Positions 31,931 through 43,049 of a stretch of 64,000 nt of DNA are shown here, piece after piece. The notes beneath the pieces are model-generated. The model did not search any database. It was given only the letters and a program-made list of their open reading frames with translations, and was not told the DNA's origin. How positions within the stretch are numbered: the stretch's first letter is position 1; every line of letters begins with the position of its first letter. The translations under genes and the position numbers were made by a program. Source of the DNA: Atriophallophorus winterbourni (Eukaryota > Platyhelminthes > Trematoda > Plagiorchiida > Microphallidae); the NCBI GenBank assembly GCA_013407085.1, contig JACCGJ010019568.1:21727-85726 (forward strand). The letters are read 5' to 3'.

Positions 31931-32830
31931 TTATCCATCAGATTCATTTTTATACTTTTCTTTATCCTCCTGGACAAGTTTAGTAACTTTGTTTCTCAAC
32001 AAACGGTAAGATTCCCAAGATTCAGTTGTTGAATGCAGTATGTGGCTTCTCCACGCACAGTTTCTCACCTTTATCCATTTCCGTGTTCGACCCCGGATCA
32101 CGAATTTCAATCCTTTTTTCAGTTGTTTTGAAACATATTTTGAGTGGAGTTCTATTTTTCGGTTGATTTTCTGAAGTATCGATGACCAGCATTGTTGGAC
32201 ATCAGTGCCAATCGGTGCCCAGTCGGTGATTTCTTGAAGAGACATTGATAATGCAACCGTATCGATTTTTCTTATCAACTTCTGAGCATCACTTGCTCTT
32301 ATCGCTTCAGATATATAGTCGAAAACAATGACTACATGATCACTCTTTCCAAGAGGTGCTTCATAACGGATATCCTCGATGACATTTTCCTCGCTAGTCA
32401 AAACAAGATCGAGAATGGACGGTGTGTTTGTGCCTCTGAAGCGAGTGCTGCTTGAAATGTGGTTGAATAAAGGAATTTCGTTGAACATTTTGTAGAATAG
32501 ATGATCAAGAGAGTTCACCGGTGAAATCTCGCTTTTTAGTAAATTCGGGAGATTAAAGTCACCCATGATCAGGACGTTGTTTTGATATCTGGAAACAACC
32601 AGTTGAGTTTTCTCAATTAAACTAGCATTGTATGCTTCGTCTGCTGACGGTGGTCGGTAAATCACACCAACAACACAGTTTTCACCTGTTGCTAATTCAA
32701 GTGAACACCAAAGTGTATCCTCCAGTATCAAATCATTATCCGTGATTTCTCTGAACGTGAGGTGTTGATCATAGTAAATAGCAACACCTCCTCCTCCACG
32801 ATCCATTCGAGTACGATGAAAAAGAAACAT
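31931..32830 (-). pseudogene. LINE-Y endonuclease and linker
   Basis: Open for 299 codons: RGGGGVAIYY, GVIYRPPS, VLIMGDFNLP near residue 85, STRFRGTNTPSILDLVLTS and GKSDHVVIVFDY near residue 160, then the linker with RGRTRKWIKVRNCAW. The catalytic Asp/Asn of GDFN and the SDH are intact. The N-terminal 90 residues with the ETW motif lie at 32831-32946 in a frame broken by a stop (TETWFNQQLV then stop). Confidence 0.9.
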
Positions 32831-32946
32831 GTTTGGAATGGAAATTTCCTCCTAAACTAATTGCTGATTGAACCAAGTTTCCGTTACGGCTATCAGGAGT
32901 GGTGAATATTTTTGACGAAGCTCGATTAGTTCGGGTAACTTATTTA

Positions 32947-34269
32947 TCAAGCATTGTGCGACTCCGATAGAGTCGGTCGACATCCGTTTTTTGGAGCAGG
33001 AGTCCCAGCATCACTGTGCTCAGTACCAACGGGTCCGGCAACTTCCACAATAGAGCAGGTTTTCAGGTGTATACTGACAATTTTGATCTCTCGTGGAACT
33101 TTGTATCGATACCGTTTCCAGTTGTTAAGCACGGTGTTCACCATAGTGGTGGTCAAAAGTGTCAGTTTAAGGGGTCGTGGACCATTACCTTCGTAATTCG
33201 ATGACTTCGGGATTCGGAACGTATCGATAACCGTTACATTGGTGGTTTGGATAGCATTACTGATAAATCTCCACTGTTGTAGGTCGTGGTTGGATTTACA
33301 CTTTGTATCTGAACCGGTGGCATCTTCTGGGACATTTAACAGAATAAGGGTGCGCTTGTTGCGATCGTTTGCTTTATTTTGGTTACCTTTCAGTGGCTAT
33401 TTTGCCCGTTCCGACCAGGGCACATCATCAAATACACGAGATGTATTTTCCATTTCGTCTCGTAGCAAGTATGTCGACAGAAGTACATCTTCTAAGTCCT
33501 TCTCATTTTGCACTACTACCTTGAGCAACCGCGGCTTATCTTGGTGTAGCGCTTTGGGAGGACGACTCAAGTGAATCAACGAAACCGGGTGGATCGCTTT
33601 GAGATTCATGCGAGTGCACAGTTTCAACCATTCAGCCAAATCATTCTGATGTCTATTCGAAAATAACGTCTCAGTCGACTCTGGCACGTTGGTGCAGATA
33701 ACACTAAGAGAAATTCCTTTCGAGGCAACTTTCGCTAATGGGGCCTTCAATGTAAACGTTTTCGGCTTTAAGACGCTTTTAACACTCTGCTGGGTGCTGT
33801 GATGCAAGAATGCAACCTTTTCCATTGATTGGTTTGGTGGTAAAGTTGAGTATGATGGATTATCTACCGGCTCTTCGGCAGTAACGACGGGTAACGACGG
33901 TGTCTTTATAACGTTTATTATCAGTTCATTTAGTTTTTGTATACTGGATTCCATTCCATTTAGACGCGTCTCAATATCATTTTCAGGGGTTTTCGTCGCC
34001 GAGGCTGACGGTGTTGATTTGGCCTTGCAAACCAGACAAACATAACAAACACCAGGGCAATTATCTCCATTAATAATCGATACTAAATCCGAGGTCAGCG
34101 ATTTGTCGCATTTAGCATGAACTTTCGACAAACAATCGTAACATGTGACAGACTTTGCCTTAGGACTTACCGACTTTCGGCAAACCGCACACATGCAGCC
34201 CGGTGCGCGTTTCGGGGTCATCCGGTTAGGGTTATGAGCAGCACTGTTCAGTGGTTTGTGCACAAGCAT
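32947..34269 (-). pseudogene. LINE-Y ORF1, zinc-finger protein
   Basis: First 290 codons (34269-33397): the N-terminal cluster is CMCAVCRKSVSPKAK, VTCYDCLSKVHAKC and CPGVCYVCLVC. A coiled linker follows (RLNGMESSIQKLNELI), then SVICTNVPESTETLF, SLIHLSRPPKALHQDK and DVPWSERAK. A frameshift near 33395 leads to the C-terminal domain (LLNVPEDATG, LQQWRFISNAI, GNGPRPLKL) which ends near 32947. Only one or two changes break it. Confidence 0.85.
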
Positions 34270-34595
34270 TGGCTCTGTCGAGCGATCGATGATGAATATA
34301 GTGTGCGAGACAAAAAATTCAGTTCACGAAAAAGAGCAAAATCAGAATTTAATCCGGTGATACTCTTCGGTAGTTGATCGCACGATGTTGAAAGAATGAC
34401 CAGTCGACGGCGAAGAATAAGATCTTTCCGATGACGTTAATCCCTTTGAGGACGTGAAGAGTGTTAACAGAGTTGCACGCGTAGATCCAATATGAGAAAA
34501 TCACGATAAATCCCAATTTGCTCGTATTAACGAATACCGCTACGAGAGTGGTATATCCAGAAAGCTGAGTTCGAGAGGAGTCCAACAACGTATAA
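34270..34595 (-). other. LINE-Y 5' region
   Basis: Non-coding and upstream of ORF1. It may carry the internal promoter. It ends at the TATAA that is duplicated by the BEL/Pao insertion. Confidence 0.5.
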
Positions 34596-35156
34596 TGTAG
34601 CGACCAAATCGTCACTGGGGAATAGTTTCTGTCACGGAAACTAGTTGCCTGCTACGAGCCACGAGAATCTTCTACCGGGAGTGACGAGCGTTTACGAATC
34701 GATCCCAAATCAGAACAATACGTCAATTTACGCTGTACTATATTGACAAAGACGATTAAAAAGCAAAATATAACAAACCTCAACGGTAATCGAATACAGG
34801 TTTCAATGCAAACCCAACGCGTCCAATAAACGGAAGTCAAACAGCTCAGTTGAGAGCACAAAAATTACCGTTTTCCAATAACGGTAAACACGGGTAACGG
34901 ACAAATCAAAATGTGCGGAAGCCGAAGTGCAGTTAAACAAAGGAAAAATGTTCGGGAAAGAAAACTCTCACAGATTTAACATTTAGTTTAAATGTTATTT
35001 TCAATTTGAAGAACAAACAAAAAATATCACGGGAAAACTATGACACAAAAAACTTGATAAGGAACACGGGTGTAGGGTGGGAACAAATGTCTCCAGTTCG
35101 TTTGATCTTGCTCGACCGAAAGAGGAATTTTCAAGATATCGACGCGGATTCATACA
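34596..35156 (-). repeat. BEL/Pao 3' LTR
   Basis: 561 bp. Pairs with 41180-41741 with roughly ten visible differences, so this is a recent insertion. Confidence 0.93.
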
Positions 35157-35506
35157 CCGCCCACCAAAATTCCTCAAAATCTGAAAAGCAAGTAGAGACA
35201 CAAATACTGAACTGCGGGGCTCTCCTCTACCTGGCTACCCGAACCGTGTACCTGCGCGACCAATGAAAGCGACTCGACAATCAAATGTTTGGTGGTATCT
35301 CTGGAGTTGGCGGACCCGAAGACCCGCCTTTCACCTAAAACATTTGCCTTCAATGTAATCAACGTTCGTCTTCGCATGCAACCGGCAGACTGAATGCTTG
35401 GTGGTATTTCTGGGGTCAGCAGATCCGAAAACCCGCCTCCCACCTTAAGCACCAGCCCCCGGGCCCGACACCCCAGGTACACCCTATTCCCCACCCTACC
35501 GCTACA
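35157..35506 (-). other. BEL/Pao 3' untranslated segment
   Basis: Between the integrase stop and the 3' LTR. It contains two similar stretches (GGTGGTATTTCTGGGG-like at about 35290 and 35400), each followed by a purine- or pyrimidine-rich run. Confidence 0.6.
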
Positions 35507-37711
35507 CTACTCGGCACCCTCAAGCAAACATAGCTTCCTAACGTCACGCTCCAAGATTCCTGCGGATGAGCGCACGGTGACTCTTCGAACTAATCCATCT
35601 CCACTATCGTTACATTCGAGCACCAACCCTAGCGGCCACTTCTCCTTTGGGACTTGGTCACTCACTAGCAGTACGACATCGCCTTTCTTCAAGTTTCTCT
35701 CTGGCTTTAACCATTTTTGCCTTCTTTGCAAGGTTGGGAGATACTCCTTGATCCATCGATTCCAAAAGATCCCAGTGAGATAATTCACTTGCTTCCACTG
35801 ACGCGTATACCGATCACGTAAACTAGCATCAGAAGGGATCCCCATGTTGCTTCCTATCAACAGAAGATGGTTTGGAGTCAGAGGTCCATCGTCGCGGCTA
35901 TCTAATGACGGTGGCACCAAAGGTCGATCATTCAATATACGTTCTGCTTCGCACATAAAAGTATGCAAACTTTCGTCCGTCAACGTCTGCGCATTTACTA
36001 TGGCGTTTAAAATATTTCTGATTGAACGCACCATACGTTCCCAAACGCCGCCTCTATGGCTAGAACTAGGGGGGTTAAAGTGCCATTGGATATGATGAAC
36101 AGCCAGACGATTAGCGATCACGTGGTTATCGAGCCTTTGAATGTGCTCTTTCAGCTCTCGAACGGCCCCTACAAAATTCGTGCCATTGTCGCTGTAAATC
36201 TCAACGGGTTTCCCTCGCCGGCTAACGAAACGCATCAGTGCCATGATGAACGAATCTGTAGTGAGCGAGTGTGCAACTTCAATATGAACCGCTCGAACAC
36301 GTAGACAAGTGAAGACACAGCCATACCTTTTCTCAATCGAACGACCACGTTTGACTGGGAAAGGTCCAAAATAATCCAAACCAACCGATTCAAAACAACG
36401 CAGCCCCTGCTGAATCCGAGCCAATGGAAGTGGAGACATCATCTGCTTACACTCGACTGCCAGTCTTTTACGACACCGGGTGCACTTCCCTATCACCCTT
36501 TTCACTGCGCGACCCCCTTGAAGTATCCAAAATTGTCTGCGTATTAAATTCTGCACATGAACCATGCCACAATGACCTTCAATTTCATGAAAATACCGGA
36601 TGATGAGTTCGGTGACAGTATGCCGCGAGGGTAAGATAATTGGAGTACGAAAAGCCGCAGGATAGCTGGAATAATTTAAGCGTCCACCAACACATAAGAC
36701 TCCATCCAGGACTATCGGGTTCAGCTTGGCAAATCTGCGATGCCTCAGGCACTTCTTGTTCTGTTTCGTTTCATAGTGTGCAAGCTCATCAGCAAACACT
36801 TCCTGCTGCACGAACATGATTACTTTTCTTTCTGCATTTCGCAGTTCGGATACTGTGATTGCAGACAGTGATCTCAACGAATTCCGCTCCGGTGACTTCA
36901 GTTTGAGGTAATCAACAAACCTTGTCAGCCATGCAATACTCCTGAGCAACTTCGACCAACTAGAGTGATAGTTGACGACAGCATTCAAACCATATTCTAG
37001 TGAGCTATTTGCCGATGTTATATTAACCCTTTTGTATTCTAGTTCCGGAGAATGAACTGTGTTTGTATCCAGGTTCAGAAATTTTCGCTCTGGCCATACA
37101 ACAGGGCCTGTCAACCATCGCTCCAACTCAAATTTCGAACGTATGCCCCTTGAAGCAGGATTTTCACCTGAATTCACATGACTCCACTGTGATGAATCGG
37201 TATACGTATGTATAATCGCTAGGCGGTTGGCGACGAACGTAGAGAATCTAGAAGTAGTGTCGCATATATAGTGCAGGACTATCATCGAATCAGTCCAAAA
37301 ACAGATTTTAGAGAAAAGTTCCGCCATTCCTTCCTTTAACATCTCACTGACACGTACAGCCAATACTGCAGCATTGAGCTCGAGGCAGGGAACAGTGACA
37401 ATTTTCAAGGGAGCTACTCTGGATTTTCCAAAAAGAATACAGCTTTGACATTCGTTTGCACTTGAAATGTGTTTAGCGTATGCTACAGCACCGTACCCTG
37501 TTTCTGAGGCATCGGCGAATATATGCAGCTCAAAGTTACATTGAGAGTTCTTATCGGCACATCTGATACATCTCGACACAGTTACGGTTTCAATGACATT
37601 GACTAACCGCAACCAATCGTTCCAACAGACTTCATCAGCCTCACAAATAGGTTGGTCCCATCCAAGACTCGATTTGCAGAGTCTTTGAAGTAGCATCTTG
37701 GGGGAAGGCAA
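35507..37711 (-). CDS. BEL/Pao RNase H and integrase
   Basis: 734 codons without a stop. RNase H: FADASETGYGAVAYA near residue 70, CLELNAAVLAVRV near residue 108 and FWTDSMIVLHYI near residue 137. The integrase zinc finger is H-H-C-C (IIRYFHEIEGHCGM, CTRCRKR) near residues 365-410. The integrase core has VGLDYFGPF, YSDNGTNFVGAVREL and SSSHRGGVWERMVRSIR, giving D-D-E near residues 440-570. The C-terminus ends RDVRKLCLLEGAE. It lacks its own sensible start: the RT frame leads into it through a one-base slip in a C run near 37705. Confidence 0.92.
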   Translation of the reverse strand: MPSPKMLLQRLCKSSLGWDQPICEADEVCWNDWLRLVNVIETVTVSRCIRCADKNSQCNFELHIFADASETGYGAVAYAKHISSANECQSCILFGKSRVAPLKIVTVPCLELNAAVLAVRVSEMLKEGMAELFSKICFWTDSMIVLHYICDTTSRFSTFVANRLAIIHTYTDSSQWSHVNSGENPASRGIRSKFELERWLTGPVVWPERKFLNLDTNTVHSPELEYKRVNITSANSSLEYGLNAVVNYHSSWSKLLRSIAWLTRFVDYLKLKSPERNSLRSLSAITVSELRNAERKVIMFVQQEVFADELAHYETKQNKKCLRHRRFAKLNPIVLDGVLCVGGRLNYSSYPAAFRTPIILPSRHTVTELIIRYFHEIEGHCGMVHVQNLIRRQFWILQGGRAVKRVIGKCTRCRKRLAVECKQMMSPLPLARIQQGLRCFESVGLDYFGPFPVKRGRSIEKRYGCVFTCLRVRAVHIEVAHSLTTDSFIMALMRFVSRRGKPVEIYSDNGTNFVGAVRELKEHIQRLDNHVIANRLAVHHIQWHFNPPSSSHRGGVWERMVRSIRNILNAIVNAQTLTDESLHTFMCEAERILNDRPLVPPSLDSRDDGPLTPNHLLLIGSNMGIPSDASLRDRYTRQWKQVNYLTGIFWNRWIKEYLPTLQRRQKWLKPERNLKKGDVVLLVSDQVPKEKWPLGLVLECNDSGDGLVRRVTVRSSAGILERDVRKLCLLEGAE

Positions 37712-38735
37712 AGTGGAGACAAAAGCCCTAACGGGTCGTAAAAGGATGACACAGCCGATAGTATACCACGACGAGTCATTGGCCTCTCGGGTAGGTTGAA
37801 TCGAAATTCAAAGACGTCGTTATCCGCGTTCCATTGCAAACCCAATGCTCCATGCACATGATCGTATGAATTACTCATATTGACCGTAAATGTGGCACAA
37901 TCTGAACTCGGCAGGTCTTTTAACAAACGTTTATCGCTTGACACCCACTTCCTTAAATGGAAACCGCCTCGAGAAAGCATATGTCGACATTGGTCTACGA
38001 ATTTCTTGGCGACAATAGAGCAGTCAAATGATACCAAACAATCATCAACATAAAAATTTTCCATAACAGCACGTTGGGTAAATTCATCATAACCACCAGC
38101 GAAATCCATTGCGGTCTTTCGGAGAGCATAATTGGCGCAGAATGGGGAAGACGTAGCTCCGAATGGATGAGCTGTCATCTCAAATTCGACCGGATCTCTT
38201 TCGACATCCGCATCATCCCACCACAGAAATCGTAATGCCGATAGATCCTTGTCAGGTACTTTAACTTGCATGAACATTTCCTCAATGTCTGCAGCTAGAG
38301 CTACCTGACCTATCCTGAAGCGCAAAAGCACGGTAACCAGATTCGCTGTTGTATCAGGACCCTGGCACAGCATATCGTTCAGTGAAAACCCATGAAATTT
38401 GGCAGCACAATCCAGTACTACCCGAAGTTTTTCTGGTTTTTTGGGGTTCAACACAGCGTGATGAGGTAGATACCACAAGGGCCGATTACTCTCGGCAACA
38501 TACGGTCCAACCTTCCTTGCATACCCTTTGGTCACGTTGGCATTCATCACTTCCGTGTATTTTAGACAAAATTGAGGATCTTTTAGGAAACGCCTTCTCA
38601 GACTTTCTATCCTTTTGAACGCGACTGACCGATTACTGGCAAGTTTGGGGACACTATCCTTCCAGGGAAGAGGTACTACGTAATGCCCATCGACTAGCCT
38701 TGATTCTTCCTCCACTAGCTGAAGTACCTTCTATC
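37706..38735 (-). pseudogene. BEL/Pao reverse transcriptase
   Basis: Starts GHYVVPLPWKD and runs through KLRVVLDCAAKFHGFSLN, LAADIEEMFMQVKV (first Asp), HPFGATSSPFCANYAL and ENFYVDDCLVS (YVDD), ending at GLLSPLCLP near 37705. Frameshifts enter (about 38735) and leave (about 37705) the frame. Catalytic residues are all present. Confidence 0.9.
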
Positions 38736-39686
38736 TTCGACGGAAGGGGAGTTCCTAATGCAACTCGAATCTTCAAATTCCGAGTCGTACATTCTTCTCA
38801 ACAGCGATTCTATTTCACAAATTCCGCCAGAGAGCAGATTGACCAGGGCTGTTTTATGCGCTTTATAGTTCGTAGGTCCCAACAACACCCAACCGAGTAG
38901 GGTTTTCACAGCGTATGGCTGTTTCCGAGCACCCAATCGCTGTTCGATTGCCCAATGTGCTTCCGGGATGTCACATCCAATCAAGATAACTATGCGTTTA
39001 CGGTTAGTTTCCTCAAATACCACATCCTTGAGATGGGACCATCGACCTGCTAATTTTGAACGAGGCCGCATGTTTGCAAAGGGCATGATTTCATCAACGA
39101 CCAAAGCCTTGTTGATGTCAATTATCTCCAGTCCATTAAGCGATTGCAACTTGAACTCACTAGCAAGCTCGCGAGCGGACATTGTACCGTTCATCGTCTT
39201 AATGCGAGTTTCTGAAGCATGCATCTCAAGTCCAAGTTGTTCAGCGACTTCACGACAAACGACTGTCGTATCAGAACCAGAATCAAGAAATGCGTATGCT
39301 TCCAAAGAACCTCCAGGTCCTACCAAGCGAACAGGTAATACCCCCATAGAGACAACTTGCCCACAGTTCGTCTTGCTCACTGTTTTGCTTTCAACGTGAG
39401 ACTGGACCTCAGGTTCCCAATGCAGCAATGTGTGGTGAGGAGCCTTACAGCCAACGACTTGACATGAATTAGTGACACTACAAAATTTTCCGTCATGACC
39501 AGCCTTCAAGCATTTGAAACACAGGCGAAACTGCTTCACCTTTTTCCAACGTGTTTCGCAGTCGGCAGTAATGAAGTCTTGGCAAGATGCCACTCCATGA
39601 GTACCCCCACAGGTTGGGCATCCTGGATTTTCAATCTTCTTTGTGTCGTCTGCACGCCACTGAGCAAAAGTTTGCTTTTTATTCAC
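38715..39686 (-). CDS. BEL/Pao zinc knuckle and aspartic protease
   Basis: CPTCGGTHGVASC and CFKCLKAGHDGKFC near residues 24-65 are BEL/Pao-type knuckles. The protease motif AFLDSGSDTTVVC is near residue 130, with IGCDIPEAHW downstream. A 323-codon open stretch ends at a one-base frameshift before the RT. Confidence 0.9.
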   Translation of the reverse strand: MNKKQTFAQWRADDTKKIENPGCPTCGGTHGVASCQDFITADCETRWKKVKQFRLCFKCLKAGHDGKFCSVTNSCQVVGCKAPHHTLLHWEPEVQSHVESKTVSKTNCGQVVSMGVLPVRLVGPGGSLEAYAFLDSGSDTTVVCREVAEQLGLEMHASETRIKTMNGTMSARELASEFKLQSLNGLEIIDINKALVVDEIMPFANMRPRSKLAGRWSHLKDVVFEETNRKRIVILIGCDIPEAHWAIEQRLGARKQPYAVKTLLGWVLLGPTNYKAHKTALVNLLSGGICEIESLLRRMYDSEFEDSSCIRNSPSVEDRRYFS

Positions 39687-39745
39687 GACTGGTTTATTAC
39701 CAGTTTAACTTTTGTAAGCGTTCTTACCCTTGCGATTTTGCTCTA

Positions 39746-40770
39746 CTAATTGCCGAACCGGCTGTTAGCAATCTTTGCCCGTAGACTGATAAAGCCCATC
39801 AAATCCGCGAAATTTGGCTCTCGGTCTTCGCAGGTACGCTGCTCGACGTTCTCAGCACACTGCTGCTGTAGATACAGAGGAAGTGTGCGGACCAAGCGTT
39901 CAAGCACCATCAATGAATTGAGGTCCGCAGTGTAGTTCATTTGCTCTAAAGCAATTTGGCAATTACTCATCTTTATCACCAGGTGTGACAATCGTTGCGG
40001 ACTGTACGGTGCTGCTTCAAACTGAACAGTACATCCAGCATGGATCTTGCTATTTTATGCGGTTGCCCGAAGAGGTCCTTCAGGATTGATCTCGCCCGCT
40101 TATAAGCACGTTCAGGTGGCAGCATGACACACTCTTCAATGGCTTCCTTTGCTATACCTCGACAATAATGTAGCAAATATAGAAACCTCTGTCCGTCATC
40201 ATGAGTTCTAGACTCCACATAGGTCTCGAACTGACGAAAAAACTTCCAGTAGGTGCTAGCTGAACCGTCAAAAGACATTAATTCTATCTTTGGAAGATCA
40301 GATCGTGGCAAACTACCGGGCTTTTTATTACGAACAGAATCCTCTACCTCCGAACGAGGGTAGTCAGCTACTTCTTCCTTTTGATGCCCACAATGCACAA
40401 GATAACTTGCAACCTTTTGATCGGTATCAATATCTTGCAAGTGTGAATCTGCATCGTCAGATGCAGAAGCAGCAATCTCGGCCATTTTAACCTCCTGTGC
40501 AGCCTCAAGCACTTCCAGTTTGTGCTTCATTTCGATTGTTTCGTGCGACACTTTTAGGAGTTCAAGGCGCATTTTAGCCTTACGAACAAGGATATTTGAA
40601 TCTATCGTTGAACCCCTTAATCTACCACGAGAGCCCACAACAGAACAATTAATGCGCTCACCTGCGGTGTCTTCCGTTCCATTATCGACCAACTGTTGGG
40701 AAGATTTGATCTTTGCGACAAAACTGCGGGTAACAGGCATATTGACGTCAGCGAATTCGACGTTGAGTAC
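39746..40770 (-). pseudogene. BEL/Pao Gag
   Basis: The likely ATG is near 40741 (MPVTRSFVAK). Helical segment with MEMKHKLEVLEAAQEV type content, then LPKIELMSFDGSASTYWKFF, the signature of BEL/Pao Gag, near 40280. FLYLLHYCRGIAKEAIEECV follows. A frameshift near 39985 continues to LERLVRTLPLYLQQQCAE near 39890. Stops then separate it from the knuckle frame. Confidence 0.88.
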
Positions 40771-40920
40771 TGTATCGCGTCCGCAAATTTGACGTTGAGT
40801 ACTGTATTTTCTCCAATTGAGACAAATACGGTCCAAATCGAATTCCAACGTTGCGTACTGTATTTTCTCCGATTGAGACAAATACGGTCCAAATCGAATT
40901 CCAACGTTGAGTACTGTAGC
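40755..40920. repeat. Tandem repeat just inside BEL/Pao 5' end
   Basis: About 56 bp unit (ATTTTCTCCRATTGAGACAA followed by a constant remainder) in two near-identical copies, with GTTGAGTACTGTA at the unit edges (about 40764, 40797, 40907). Confidence 0.85.
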
Positions 40921-41143
40921 GACCAAATCGTCACCGGGGAATAGTTTCTGTCACGGAAACTAGTTGCCTGCTACGAGCCACGAGAATCCTCTACCGGGAG
41001 TGACGAGCGTTTACGAATCGATCCCAAATCAGAACAATACGTCAATTTACGCTGTACTCAACGGTAATCGAATACAGGTTTCAATGCAAACCCAACACGT
41101 CCAATAAACGGAAGTCAAACAGCTCAGTTGAGAGCACAAAAAA
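40918..41143 (-). repeat. Extra partial LTR next to the BEL/Pao 5' LTR
   Basis: Repeats the first part of the LTR (TGTAGCGACC onward) with a 41 bp deletion near 41057, then runs to GAGAGCACAAAAAA. So the 5' end has one and a half LTRs in direct order. Confidence 0.85.
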
Positions 41144-41179
41144 TTGCATTGAAACCTGTATTCGATTACCGTTGAGTAC
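41054..41179. repeat. 36 bp inverted repeat abutting the BEL/Pao 5' LTR
   Basis: Bases 41054-41089 are the exact reverse complement of 41144-41179, and 41180 is the first LTR base. Loop 54 bp. The arm is LTR-internal sequence. Geometry matches 233-352 in gypsy-1. Confidence 0.9.
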
Positions 41180-41741
41180 TGTAGCGACCAAATCGTCACT
41201 GGGGAATAGTTTCTGTCACGGAAACTAGTTGCCTGCTACGAGCCACGAGAATCTTCTACCGGGAGTGACGAGCGTTTACGAATCGATCCCAAATCAGAAC
41301 AATACGTCAATTTACGCTGTACTATATTGACAAAGACGATTAAAAAGCAAAATATAACAAACCTCAACGGTAATCGAATACAGGTTTCAATGCAAACCCA
41401 ACACGTCCAATAAACGGAAGTCAAACAGCTCAGTTGAGAGCACAAAAAATTACCGTTTTCCAATAACGGTAAACACGGGTAACGGACAAATCAAAATGTG
41501 CGGAAGCCGAAGTGCAGTTAAACAAAGGAAAAATGTTCGGGAAAGAAAACGCTCACAGATTTAACATTTAGCTTAAATGTTATTTTCAATTTGAAGAACA
41601 AACAAAAAATATCACTGGAAAATTATGACACAAAAAACTTGATAAGGAACACGGGTGTAGGGTGGGAACAAATGTCTCCAGTTCGTTTGATCTTGCTGGA
41701 CCGAAAGAGGAATTTTCAAGACATTGACGCGGATTCATACA
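41180..41741 (-). repeat. BEL/Pao 5' LTR
   Basis: 562 bp, complete, flanked outside by TATAA. Confidence 0.93.
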
Positions 41742-41981
41742 TATAATATATCCACGTAAGTGTAAGTTTGAGAACAGTATATCCTGACAATCAGGAGCTC
41801 AAAATAATGCGACCGCACGGCGCGTTGCTCGAGTTATTTTGTACATCTTGGGAGCGCTGGCGCTGCCGCCGGACTTGTAATACTGGGTGATCGGGGTCAC
41901 TGATAGCCTTCTTAAAGAGGTTTCGGATGACTCCCCGATCTTGACTCGCCCAGAGCTGGACTGGGACTGCTGCTGCTTCTT
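41742..41981 (-). pseudogene. hAT transposase exon 2
   Basis: Starts after a splice acceptor (TTCTTTTCCAG on the minus strand) at about 41981. Reads KKQQQSQSSSGRVKIGESSE and ITRATRRAVALF, then an in-frame TGA near 41800, then it is cut by the BEL/Pao target site. The TRATRRAVALF segment resembles the start of the hAT core. Confidence 0.55.
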
Positions 41982-42172
41982 CTGGAAAAGAAAAGAAAGA
42001 AAAACAGTTGAGCTTCATTTCCAACAAACTATTGCAAAGTATAACGATGTTAATGCACAGTATTTGGAAGTACTAAGCGATCTATAACAAAGTACATGGC
42101 GAGTTATTGCGAAGTATGGCAAAGTTTAAACGAAGTATAGCGAAGGTTGCGTCAAACTGAGTCTAACTCACC

Positions 42173-42591
42173 TTTTCAGTCTCGAACTTGGCCTTCTAGT
42201 TCAGAAATTGCTTAGAAACGTCCGGATGCTTCGACATGATGTGGCCGACCATGCCTTGGGGGGTTCCCTTAGGCCGGGCAATGGACTGGCCACAATCCTC
42301 GACTTGGCAAAGAGCTCGAGCTTCTCTTTCCTTCGCACCTTTCTTCACAACCTCCTTCTTGAAGAAGTTCCAGATCGGTGATTTGGTAGGCTTGTGCTGG
42401 TAGGTGCTGTGATGAAAGTCGTCATCATCATCATCATCTGACGACGACGGAGACCTCTTTCTGGAGGAATTGGCAGTCCACGGGTCTTTGGACGGCAGCT
42501 TGACCTTGAGGGTCGGGCTCCTCTTGGACTTCTCGGCCGAGGCCGAGTCTTTGTCCTTGTCCGACTTGTGGTGCGTCTTCGGGGGGCTCAT
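42173..42591 (-). pseudogene. hAT transposase exon 1 with BED zinc finger
   Basis: ATG at 42591 (MSPPKTHHKSDKD). Acidic/basic low-complexity region with seven Asp in a row near residue 60. BED finger SPIWNFFKKEV...ALCQVEDC...TPQGMVGHIMSKHPD follows (aromatic pair, C-x-C, H-x4-H). An in-frame TAG at 42196 lies just before a good splice donor (AAAAG then GTGAGT) near 42172. BED fingers bind the transposon ends. Confidence 0.8.
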
Positions 42592-43049
42592 GATGAGACT
42601 ATGATGAGACAATAAAATTTTCATCCTATTTATAGTCCTCCAACCACGCACGCAAAAGAAACAAACGCCCAGACAAGGTGGCAAGCACCCACGCAGAGCG
42701 GCAAACACCCAAGCAGATCAAAACACCCACGCCCTTCGCATCCGGCCACACCTACGCGAATACATTTAAAATATTAAAGTACAAAAAAGTACAACCCTTT
42801 GTCTACTGACGGTAACTCTAGTTACCACCTCAAATGTTAGCTTATAGCAATTAAACAAGCAGTCGGTTGCTCAGTAGCTTACGTCGGTACCTTCAGTCAC
42901 CATCGGAGTGCACTGTCTGGTGGTGTCTGTCATCTGATCCTCGCAGGACTCTTTTTAGAGCCAGTCGAGTGTCAACAAGTGTCAACATCAAAAACAATTC
43001 CCGCAGACAAAGGGTTAAAATATTAAAGTACAAAAATGAACACGCTTCG

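Larger units (their letters stand above)
30086..34595 (-). mobile_element. CR1-type LINE inside hAT (LINE-Y), nearly full length
   Basis: Contains, 5' to 3' on the minus strand: a 5' region (34595-34270), zinc-finger ORF1, then endonuclease, RT and C-terminal domain, then a 3' UTR ending in TTGAAT-type repeats at 30086-30110. It is the most complete CR1 here. A near-twin of its 3' end is at 61255-61830. The 5' limit is uncertain because the BEL/Pao element lies directly against it. Confidence 0.85.
34596..41741 (-). mobile_element. BEL/Pao-type LTR retrotransposon, 7,146 bp
   Basis: LTRs 34596-35156 and 41180-41741 both run TGTAGCG...ATACA on the plus strand and are nearly identical. TATAA flanks both sides (34591-34595 and 41742-41746). 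Minus-strand gag, protease, RT, RNase H and integrase follow BEL/Pao order with the YVDD box. Four or more single-base frame breaks exist but all domains are legible. No env-like gene is present. Confidence 0.95.

Noticed and set aside
36056..39399. Several plus-strand open frames of 60-143 codons
   Set aside because: They are antisense to the well-supported BEL/Pao gene and carry no independent motif.
35507..40926. Endogenous virus with envelope
   Set aside because: No membrane-protein frame between integrase and the 3' LTR; all domains fit a BEL/Pao retrotransposon.
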